Origin: Acidimicrobiia bacterium
Lineage (GTDB): Bacteria > Acidobacteriota > Vicinamibacteria > Vicinamibacterales > UBA2999
Direction of reading: 5' to 3'
Assembly: GCA_016871255.1 (NCBI GenBank)
Contig: VFZH01000010.1
Coordinates: 1-46,955, forward strand
Length of the DNA: 46,955 nt
Positions within the stretch are counted from its first letter, which is position 1. The number at the start of each line of letters is the position of its first letter. Positions 39,918-46,955 of the stretch are shown here, one piece after another. Below the pieces are notes generated by a model, which saw only the letters and a program-made list of their open reading frames with translations, made no database searches and was not told the origin of the DNA. The position numbers were made by a program, and so were the translations under genes.

Positions 39918-41414
39918 TTGAAGATTCTGTTCTCGGTTTCGCACTTCGGCTTCCTCCGCAACGCGGAGCCGGCGCTCGCCCGGCTGGCGGCGCGCGGGCA
40001 CCGGATCCATCTGCTCGCCGATCGCCGGGACTCGCTCGGCGGCGAGACGACGATCGCCAACCTGATGGCCGACTACCCCGATCGCTTCACGTTCGGGTAC
40101 GTCCCGTCACGCAAGGCGGAAGCCTTCCAGCCGCTGGCGACTGTGCTCCGGCTGTCGCTGGACTACTGGCGGTATCTGGACCGCCGCTACGACGATGCCG
40201 TGAGCCTGCGCGCGCGGGCGGCGCGCCAGGCCCCCGCGTTCGCGGTGCGGCTGGCGTCGCTGCCGATCGTCGGTTCACCGGCGGGGTCGCGTGTCCTTCG
40301 CGCGATCGTCCGGCGCGTCGAGCGGGCGCTGCCGTACGGCCGTGTGCCGGACGCCATCCTCGACGAGCACCAGCCGGACGTGCTGCTGGTGACGCCGCTG
40401 CTCTACTTCGGATCGGCGCAGGTGGACTACGTGCGTGCCGCACGGGCGCGGGGCATCCCCACGTGCCACGCGGTGGGCAGCTGGGATCACCTGACGACGA
40501 AGGGGCTGATTCACGAGGTGGCCGATCGGATGACCGTGTGGAACGAGGCGCAGCGGCGTGAGGCGGCGGAGTGGCACGGCGTGTCTCCGGACCGTGTGGT
40601 GGTCACCGGGGCACAGGCCTACGACCGCTGGTTCACGCAGGCGCCGTCCACGTCGCGGGACGCATTCTGCGAGATGGTCGGGCTGCCCGCCGATCGACCG
40701 ATTCTGCTCTACCTCTGCTCATCTCCCTTCATCGCCCCGCAGGAAGTGCCGTTCGTCCGGCGCTGGCTCGAGGCGCTGCGGCGCGCGGCTGACGCGCGGG
40801 TCTCCGGCGCGGCCGTGCTGGTACGGCCGCATCCGCAGAACGCGGAGCAGTGGAGCGGCGTGGATCTGTCGGAGTACGGCGCCGTGGCGATCTGGCCCCG
40901 CGCCGGGGCCAACCCGCTCGACGCCGCGTCGCGCGCCGTGTACTTCGATTCGATGTACCACGCCGTGGCGGTGGTTGGCGTCAACACGAGCGCGCAGATC
41001 GAGTCGGGCGTCGTGGGCCGGCCCGTCTGCGCCATCCAGGACGGGACGTTCGCGGGTACGCAGGAAGGCACGCTGCACTTCCGCCACCTGATGAGCGTGA
41101 ACGGGGGATTGCTGCACCTGGCCTCGACGCTGGGCGAGCACGTCGAGCAGCTGGCGGCGATTCTCGCGGCGCCGGACGAACACGCGGCGCGCAGCCGGTC
41201 CTTCATCGAGGCGTTCGTGCGCCCACGGGGCCTGGAGCAGCCGGCCGCGGAGCACTTTGCCGCGGCCATCGAGTCGATGCCGCGCACGGTGCCCCGGTCC
41301 ACCGCGCGCCCGCTCGATCGTCTCATCGCGGCGCTGGCGGCCCCGGTGGCCGCCGCGCTGGGAAGGGCGGCCGCACGCAGTCGCGCCGCCCGCAAGCAGG
41401 CGGCCGGCGCGTGA
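39918..41414 (+). CDS. Family X GT-B-like protein, copy 3
   Basis: The 498-residue protein begins with LKILFSVSHFGFLRNAEPAL (TTG read as Met), which lines up exactly with the starts of copies 2, 5 and 6, so the TTG is well supported despite the missing ribosome-binding site. It keeps all the family motifs: SWDHLTTKG, VWNEAQRREAAEWHGV, VRPHPQN, YFDSMYHAVAVVGVNTSAQI and EGTLHFRHL. It is the first gene after a probable promoter and a long leader. Its TGA overlaps the GTG of the fused copy 4. Confidence 0.7.
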   Translation: MKILFSVSHFGFLRNAEPALARLAARGHRIHLLADRRDSLGGETTIANLMADYPDRFTFGYVPSRKAEAFQPLATVLRLSLDYWRYLDRRYDDAVSLRARAARQAPAFAVRLASLPIVGSPAGSRVLRAIVRRVERALPYGRVPDAILDEHQPDVLLVTPLLYFGSAQVDYVRAARARGIPTCHAVGSWDHLTTKGLIHEVADRMTVWNEAQRREAAEWHGVSPDRVVVTGAQAYDRWFTQAPSTSRDAFCEMVGLPADRPILLYLCSSPFIAPQEVPFVRRWLEALRRAADARVSGAAVLVRPHPQNAEQWSGVDLSEYGAVAIWPRAGANPLDAASRAVYFDSMYHAVAVVGVNTSAQIESGVVGRPVCAIQDGTFAGTQEGTLHFRHLMSVNGGLLHLASTLGEHVEQLAAILAAPDEHAARSRSFIEAFVRPRGLEQPAAEHFAAAIESMPRTVPRSTARPLDRLIAALAAPVAAALGRAAARSRAARKQAAGA

Positions 41415-44023
41415 AGGTTCTCTTCGTCGTCGCCTCGCCCGAGTACCTCCGGTACTACGACTCCGTCCTGCGGGAACTGGCCCGGCGCGGCCACGACGTG
41501 TCGATCGCCGTCAACCAGGTCAAGGAGCAGAAGCAGGCCCGCTTCGAAGGGGTCAGCGACGTGGTCACGGTGCTTGGCGTCGTGCCGCCCAGAGACGACC
41601 GGTGGTCGCGTCTGGCGAAGGGGGTACGCGGCACGATCGACTTCGCGCGCTACCTGCACCCCGACTACCGCGACGCGGCCGCACTGCGCGACCGCATGCG
41701 CCGCAAGGTGCTGCCGCGCGCGATGCGCTGGCTCGATCGCATCCCGTCGCTGGGCGAGAGGCCGCTCGGCCTGCTGACCCGGGTTCTCGGGCAGGTCGAG
41801 CGGGGCGTCCCGGTGTCGGGCCGGCTGACCGCGTTCCTGGACGCGCAACGTCCCGACGTGCTGGTCGTGTCGCCCCTGATTGACGCGGCCTCGGATCAGG
41901 TGGACCTGGTGCGCGCGGCCCGGCGCCTGGGGATCCGCGTGGCGGTCGGGATTGCGAGCTGGGACAACCTGACCAACAAGGGGCTGCTCCGCGTGATCCC
42001 CGACCTGCTCCTCGTCTGGAACGAGGCGCAGAAGGCCGAAGCGGTCCGCTTCCACGGCATCCGGCCGGAGGCGGTGGCCGTCACGGGCGCGCAGTTGTTC
42101 GACCGGTGGTTCGAGCGGGTGCCGAGCCGCGGCCGCGAGGCCTTCTGCCGCGGGGTGGGGCTGCCGGACGCCCGCCCGTTCCTGCTCTACACCGCCTCGT
42201 CGGTCTTCATCGCGCGATCGGAGCTGGAGCTGCCGTTCGCGCGGACCTGGATCGAGGCGCTGCGGCGCTCGGCCGATCCGGCGGTGCGTGACGTCGCCGT
42301 GCTGGTCCGGCCGCATCCCTACAACTGGCACGCCTGGGAGAACGCCGACCTGGGCGACCTGGGTCCCGTCCAGGTCTGGCCGCGCGGTCCCTACAACGCC
42401 ATCGCCGAAGAGACGCGCGCCGGGTACTTCGACTCGATGTTCCACAGCGCGGGCGTCGTCGGGCTGAACACCAGCGCCATGCTGGAGTCGGCGATTGTGG
42501 GCCGGCCGGTCTTCTCGCTCACGAGCGGAGACTTCGCCGGCACGCAGGAGGGCACGCTGCATTTCCACCACCTGCTGCCGGAGAACGGCGGGTTCCTGCG
42601 GGTGGCGTCCACACTCGACGACCACGTCGCACAGCTGTCGCAGGTGCTCCGCGATCCCGCGGTGGCCATCGAGGAGACCAGGCGCTTCGTGGCGTCGTTC
42701 GTGAGGCCGCACGGCGTGGATCGGCCCTGCACGCCGATCGTCGCAGACACGCTCGAGGCGTTCGGCGCGCGCCCGGTCCCGCCGCCCGAGCGGGATCGCC
42801 CGGCCGATCTGGTGACGCGGACGCTGCTGCGTCCCGCTGCGGCGCTGACCAACCTGACGCCCGGCTCGAAGCAGGCCCGGAAGAAAAAGAAGAAGAGCCG
42901 GCAGACGGGACGGACAGCGAAGGCCGGGCGGGAGGGCACGCCGGGGACGACGGCGGCCGCCCCCAGAGATCCCTGGAGCACCTACGCGGAGGTGCGCGAT
43001 CTGGTCTGCCGCATCAAGGCCGATGACGCCAGCGGGGAGGCCGGGGTCGCGTCACCCAGCGCGTACTGGGCCGGAGAACTGGGCAACATCGACTACATGA
43101 TCGAGGCGACGCCGCTCGTGGTCGCCAAGCTGCGCCACCACGCGTCCCACATCACCGGACTGCGGCCGTACGACTACCGCGTCCAGACCGACGAGAAGCG
43201 GGCGCTCTTCGAGGAGCGCCTGCGTGCGCTGATCCGCCTCGGGGGGAAGAAGCTGGTCGTCCCGGAGCACCCGGCGCTCGGCGGCTTCGGTTACGAGATC
43301 GATGGCCGGCTGTTCAACCTCGACACGCTGAAGTTCCTGGAAGTGCTGGTGGGGCTGCAGCGATCGGGTGTGCTCGACGAGCTGCGCGGGCCCGGGAAGC
43401 GGCCGGTCGTGTGGGAGATCGGCGCCGGGTGGGGCGGGTTCGCCTGCCAGTTCAAGACGCTGGTGCGCGGCGCGGTCTACGTGATCACGGACCTGCCGGA
43501 GCTGTTCCTCTTTTCCGCGACCTACCTGCGCACGGTGTTCCCCTCGGCGCGGACGCTGATCTGGCACAAGGGCCTGAAACCCGCGGAGCGCGCCCGCTGG
43601 CGCGAACACGACTTCGTGTTCGTGCCCAACGCGTGTGCGGGCGAGCTGGCCGGCTTCGATCCGGACCTGCTCGTGAACATCGCGTCGTTCCAGGAAATGA
43701 CGGCGGCTCAGGTCGCCGGATACGTGGACCTGGCCGCCCGCGCCGGGTGCCGGCACGTCTACAGCCTGAATCGTGAGCGCTCGCGGTACAACGACGAGCT
43801 GACGTCGGTCGGTGACCTGCTCCGGGAGCGCTACGACCTGACCGACGTGTCACCGCTCGAAACCGACTACACGACGGCGATGAAGAAGCCGGCTCGCCCG
43901 CAGACGACGCCGGTCGAGGAGGCTCGCGCCCGGGAGGCGCTGGTCTACCGGCACCTGCTCGGCAGGCTGCGGACGGTGGAGCCCGCCGCGGTCGACGTCC
44001 ACGAGGAGGCGGCGGCCCGGTGA
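41411..44023 (+). CDS. Fusion: family X GT-B-like domain plus putative sugar O-methyltransferase
   Basis: The 870-residue protein is two enzymes in one frame. Residues 1 to about 465 are family X (SWDNLTNKG, VWNEAQKAEAVRFHGI, VRPHPYN, YFDSMFHSAGVVGLNTSAML, EGTLHFHHL). A basic linker with five lysines in a row follows (491-495). From about residue 530 comes a second domain with VPEHPALGGFGYEIDGRLF, VVWEIGAGWGGFACQFK (666-682) and VYVITDLPELFLFSATYL. I associate that domain with the putative sugar O-methyltransferase family (NanM/TIGR04371-like). The GAGWGG loop would bind SAM. No internal stop or frameshift separates the halves. The start is a GTG overlapping the previous stop. Fusion suggests transfer and methylation of the same residue. 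Confidence 0.75.
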   Translation: MKVLFVVASPEYLRYYDSVLRELARRGHDVSIAVNQVKEQKQARFEGVSDVVTVLGVVPPRDDRWSRLAKGVRGTIDFARYLHPDYRDAAALRDRMRRKVLPRAMRWLDRIPSLGERPLGLLTRVLGQVERGVPVSGRLTAFLDAQRPDVLVVSPLIDAASDQVDLVRAARRLGIRVAVGIASWDNLTNKGLLRVIPDLLLVWNEAQKAEAVRFHGIRPEAVAVTGAQLFDRWFERVPSRGREAFCRGVGLPDARPFLLYTASSVFIARSELELPFARTWIEALRRSADPAVRDVAVLVRPHPYNWHAWENADLGDLGPVQVWPRGPYNAIAEETRAGYFDSMFHSAGVVGLNTSAMLESAIVGRPVFSLTSGDFAGTQEGTLHFHHLLPENGGFLRVASTLDDHVAQLSQVLRDPAVAIEETRRFVASFVRPHGVDRPCTPIVADTLEAFGARPVPPPERDRPADLVTRTLLRPAAALTNLTPGSKQARKKKKKSRQTGRTAKAGREGTPGTTAAAPRDPWSTYAEVRDLVCRIKADDASGEAGVASPSAYWAGELGNIDYMIEATPLVVAKLRHHASHITGLRPYDYRVQTDEKRALFEERLRALIRLGGKKLVVPEHPALGGFGYEIDGRLFNLDTLKFLEVLVGLQRSGVLDELRGPGKRPVVWEIGAGWGGFACQFKTLVRGAVYVITDLPELFLFSATYLRTVFPSARTLIWHKGLKPAERARWREHDFVFVPNACAGELAGFDPDLLVNIASFQEMTAAQVAGYVDLAARAGCRHVYSLNRERSRYNDELTSVGDLLRERYDLTDVSPLETDYTTAMKKPARPQTTPVEEARAREALVYRHLLGRLRTVEPAAVDVHEEAAAR

Positions 44024-45555
44024 AGATCCTCTTCGTCGCGCGGCACTTCACCTACCTTCGCAACTTCGACTCGGTGCTGTCCGCGCTGGCCGAGCGGGGC
44101 CATCACGTCCACGTGGCGGTGGAGCAGGACGAGACGTTCGGCGGCACGGATCTCATGGGGCGCCTCGTGCGCCAGTACCCGGACCGGATCACGGCGGGGC
44201 CGGCGGCCCAGCCGAAAGGGCGGTGGTACACGCTCGCGGTTCGCCTGCGGTTCGGCGTCGACTACCTGCGCTACCTCGAGCCGGCCTACGCCGAGATGCC
44301 CCGCCTGCGGCTCCGATCGCGCGTGCGTGCTCCGGTGGCGGTGGTGCGGCTGACCGACCGCTGGCCGTTCCGCACCGGACCGCTGCGGCGGGCCCTGGCC
44401 CGGCTGCTCTCCGCGATCGAGCGTACGCTGCCGCGCAGTCCGGAGGTCCGGTCGTTCCTGGAGGCTCAGGCGCCCGACGTCGTCCTGTTCACGCCCCTCA
44501 TCGGCGTCGTGGCCTCGCCGCAGCTCGACCACCTGTACGCGGCGCAGACGCTGGGCCTGCCGACGGCGCTGGCGGTGTGGAGCTGGGATCACCTGTCGAG
44601 CAAGGCGATCATCCGCACGGTCCCCGACCGGGTGATCGTCTGGAACCCGACCCAGCAGGAGGAGGCCGTTCGCCTCCACGGCGTGCCGCCTTCGCGTGTC
44701 GTTGTCACCGGAGCTCAGTGTTTCGATCGCTGGTTCGACCGGGAGCCGTCACGCCCGCGGGCCGGGTTCGCGCGCCGGGTGGGGCTGCCTGACGACCGGC
44801 CGTACCTGCTCTGGGTGTGTTCGGCGCTCTTCAAGGGCAGCCCGCCGGAGGCCGGGTTCGTGATGCGCTGGATCCGCGAGCTCCGGGCGAGCGGGCATCC
44901 CGAGCTGGCCGACGTGCCGATCCTCGTGCGACCGCACCCCTCGCGCCTGGCCGAATGGCAGGACGTGGACGTATCGCGGGAACCCGGGGTTGCGCTCTGG
45001 GGCAGCAACCCGATCGACGCGGACGCCCGCGCCGACTACTTCGACTCGCTGTTCCACTGCGCCGCCGTGGTCGGCCTGAACACGAGCGCGTTCATCGAGG
45101 GCGCGATCGCCGGCCGGCCCACGTACACCATCCTGCTGCCGGAGTACTTCGAGAACCAGGAAGGCACGCTGCACTTCCACTACCTGCTGGACGGGCTGCT
45201 GCACGCCAGCCGCTCGTTCACGGACCACGCGGCCCAGCTCGCGGCCGCCGTGCGGGGAGAGGGCGACGCCGATCGAAGCCGGCGGTTCGTCGAGCAGTTC
45301 GTGCGCCCGCACGGACGTTCGACGGCGGCCACGCCGCGGTTCGTGGACGCCGTCGAGGCCCTGCCGGGCGTCGAACGGTCCGCGGCCGCGCCGGTCGGCC
45401 TGCTCACGCGCCTGGCGACGCGGGCGTTCGTGGCGGCCACGTGGACGAAGACCGGGTGGCTGCTGATGTACGACGAGGCGGGCGCCGCGAAGGAGAAGCG
45501 CAGGGAGGCCGAGCGTGCGGCCACCGGACGTGGTGGGAAGGCGACGGCCGCCTGA
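44020..45555 (+). CDS. Family X GT-B-like protein, copy 5
   Basis: The 511-residue protein has MKILFVARHFTYLRNFDSVL, SWDHLSSKA, VWNPTQQEEAVRLHGVP, VRPHPSR, YFDSLFHCAAVVGLNTSAFI and EGTLHFHYL. It is closest to copies 3 and 6. The last 60 residues hold a short hydrophobic stretch around TRAFVAATWTKTGWLLMY and a Lys/Arg/Glu-rich end. Start GTG overlaps the previous stop by four bases, and its stop shares one base with the next ATG. Confidence 0.68.
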   Translation: MKILFVARHFTYLRNFDSVLSALAERGHHVHVAVEQDETFGGTDLMGRLVRQYPDRITAGPAAQPKGRWYTLAVRLRFGVDYLRYLEPAYAEMPRLRLRSRVRAPVAVVRLTDRWPFRTGPLRRALARLLSAIERTLPRSPEVRSFLEAQAPDVVLFTPLIGVVASPQLDHLYAAQTLGLPTALAVWSWDHLSSKAIIRTVPDRVIVWNPTQQEEAVRLHGVPPSRVVVTGAQCFDRWFDREPSRPRAGFARRVGLPDDRPYLLWVCSALFKGSPPEAGFVMRWIRELRASGHPELADVPILVRPHPSRLAEWQDVDVSREPGVALWGSNPIDADARADYFDSLFHCAAVVGLNTSAFIEGAIAGRPTYTILLPEYFENQEGTLHFHYLLDGLLHASRSFTDHAAQLAAAVRGEGDADRSRRFVEQFVRPHGRSTAATPRFVDAVEALPGVERSAAAPVGLLTRLATRAFVAATWTKTGWLLMYDEAGAAKEKRREAERAATGRGGKATAA

Positions 45556-46955
45556 TGCGCATCCTCTTCCTCGTCCGGCACTACGCCTACCTGCGGAACT
45601 TCGAGTCCGCGGTGCTCGAGCTCACGCGCCGCGGACACGAGGTCCACGTGTCGGCCGACAAGTGGGAGCTGCTCGGCGGCGAGCAGCTCGTGGGGCGGCT
45701 GGCCCGGGAGTCCGGGGGACGGCTGACGTACGGGTGGACCAGGGGGCGCGAGGCGGGGGCGTGGGCGGAGATGGCGCGGCGGTTGCGCCTGGCGCTCGAC
45801 TGCCTGCGGTTCGTCGATCCGCTGTACGACGCGACGCCGCACCTGCGGGCGCGGGCGCGCGAGCGCGCCCCGCGCATGCTCCTGCGACTGATGCGGCTGC
45901 CAGGGCTGGGCGGTCCGGTCGGCGCCAGGCGCCTCGAGCGCCTGCTGCGCTGGCTGGAGTCCGCCGTCCCGCGAAGCCGGCGGCTCGACCGGTTTCTCCG
46001 GGAGCAGCGGCCGGACGTCGTGCTGATCACACCGCTCATCGAGCTGGGCACGCCCCAGCTCGATCACCTCGTGTCCGCGCGGGCGCTCGGGATGCGCACC
46101 GTACTGGCTGTCGGAAGCTGGGACCACCTGTCGAGCAAGTCGCGGCTTCGCGTGCTGCCGGACCTGGTCACGGTGTGGAACCCGGTCCAGCAGCGCGAGG
46201 CGGTCGATCTGCACGGGGTGCCGGAGGATCGTGTCGCCGTCACCGGCGCGCAGTGCTTCGACCAGTGGTTCGACCGGGCACCGTCGCGATCCCGCGAGGC
46301 GTTCCTCGACCGTGTCGGCCTGCCCCGCGAGGGGCCGTTCATCCTCTACGTCTGCTCGTCGCTCTTCCGCGGCACCGGCAGCGAAGCACGCTTCGTCGAG
46401 CGCTGGATTCAGCACCTCCGTGCCAGCGGCGACCCGGTCCTGAGCCGGGCGCCGATCCTGGTGCGTCCCCACCCGCAGCGGACGGAGGAGTGGGCGGGCG
46501 CGGACCTGTCGTCGTTCCGCGACGTGGTGCTGTACGGATCGCACCCGATCGACACCGAGTCGAAGAACGACTACTTCGACTCGATGCACCACGCCGCGGC
46601 GGTCGTCGGCCTGAACACGAGCGCGTTCATCGAGGCCGGGTGCGTCGGGCGCCCGGTCTACACCGTGCTGCTGCCCGAGCTGTCGGACCGGAACCAGGAA
46701 GGCACGCTGCACTTCCGCTACCTGCTCGACGTCAACGGCGGCCTCCTGCACACCGCGCGCAGCCTGGAGGACCACGCGTCGCAGCTGTCCGCCGCGCTGG
46801 CGGGCCGCGCCACCGACAAGAGCCGCGCGTTCGTCGAGGGCTTCGTCCGTCCCTACGGCCTGGAGTCGCCGTCCACGCCGCGCTTCGCGGACGCGATCGA
46901 GGCGCTCGGGGCGCGCCCGGCGCCGGTGCCCGACGCGGTGCCGCTCGCGCGGGTG
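45555..46955 (+). CDS. Family X GT-B-like protein, copy 6 (partial, runs off right edge)
   Basis: The frame is open from the ATG (TGATG overlap with copy 5) to the end of the window, giving 467 residues without a stop. It begins MRILFLVRHYAYLRNFESAV and has SWDHLSSKS, VWNPVQQREAVDLHGVP, VRPHPQR, YFDSMHHAAAVVGLNTSAFI and EGTLHFRYL. By comparison with copies 3 and 5 it lacks perhaps its last 30-60 residues. The gene array may continue beyond the window. Confidence 0.7.
   Translation, partial: MRILFLVRHYAYLRNFESAVLELTRRGHEVHVSADKWELLGGEQLVGRLARESGGRLTYGWTRGREAGAWAEMARRLRLALDCLRFVDPLYDATPHLRARARERAPRMLLRLMRLPGLGGPVGARRLERLLRWLESAVPRSRRLDRFLREQRPDVVLITPLIELGTPQLDHLVSARALGMRTVLAVGSWDHLSSKSRLRVLPDLVTVWNPVQQREAVDLHGVPEDRVAVTGAQCFDQWFDRAPSRSREAFLDRVGLPREGPFILYVCSSLFRGTGSEARFVERWIQHLRASGDPVLSRAPILVRPHPQRTEEWAGADLSSFRDVVLYGSHPIDTESKNDYFDSMHHAAAVVGLNTSAFIEAGCVGRPVYTVLLPELSDRNQEGTLHFRYLLDVNGGLLHTARSLEDHASQLSAALAGRATDKSRAFVEGFVRPYGLESPSTPRFADAIEALGARPAPVPDAVPLARV

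Noticed and set aside
1-46955. CRISPR arrays, tRNA or rRNA genes, IS elements, phage or integrase genes
   Set aside because: No regular spacer-repeat pattern, cloverleaf-like sequence, transposase motif or flanking inverted repeat was noticed when reading both strands.

Overview
This window reads as one long, densely packed surface-polysaccharide (O-antigen or capsule type) gene cluster from a high-GC bacterium. Wzm/Wzt export genes and a WecE-type aminotransferase point to a Gram-negative cell envelope. No rRNA, tRNA, housekeeping or phylogenetic marker gene is present. Acidobacteriota of the Vicinamibacteria type would fit the base composition and gene style, but that is only an impression. 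I found no insertion sequence, integrase or CRISPR array. Most genes lie on the + strand, with short gaps or 1-14 base overlaps (many GTGA or ATGA) that suggest translational coupling.

Layout. (1) 1-8.8 kb: the tail of an upstream gene and a TPR protein, then sugar-nucleotide enzymes: a dehydrogenase homologue without its catalytic Cys, a Nudix hydrolase, a 4,6-dehydratase-like enzyme, two adjacent DegT-type aminotransferases, two methyltransferases and a second epimerase-like protein. (2) 8.8-16.4 kb: decoration and transfer: a membrane-anchored SGNH hydrolase, a sulfotransferase with an extra N-terminal domain, a GT-A-like protein, a TIGR04372-like glycosyltransferase, and the first copy of a GT-B-like family called family X here. 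(3) 16.4-22.0 kb: the Wzt/Wzm exporter, an unrecognised coiled-coil/transferase-like protein and two zinc-ribbon methyltransferases. (4) 22.0-28.8 kb: an amino-sugar acylation module: WecE and a WbqC-like protein on the minus strand, divergent from a polyprenyl-phosphate-type GT2, a free acyl carrier protein, a ketoreductase-like SDR, an adenylation enzyme, a methyltransferase and a left-handed beta-helix acyltransferase. (5) 28.8-35.0 kb: a minus-strand pair (five-bladed-propeller protein and methyltransferase), then a sulfotransferase, a large membrane protein and a polysaccharide deacetylase. (6) 35.1-47.0 kb: NeuC-like and NeuA-like enzymes without a NeuB, followed by five more copies of family X interleaved with a sugar N-formyltransferase. 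One copy is fused to a putative sugar O-methyltransferase, and the last copy runs off the right edge.

How it may work together (inference). Sugar nucleotides including 4-amino-4,6-dideoxy sugars and possibly a nonulosonic acid are made. They are N-acylated or N-formylated, polymerised in the cytoplasm by several glycosyltransferases, then methylated and sulfated, and exported by Wzm/Wzt. No Wzx/Wzy pair is visible. The two most unusual elements are the six-member family X and the ACP/adenylation/ketoreductase set placed between WecE and a beta-helix acyltransferase.
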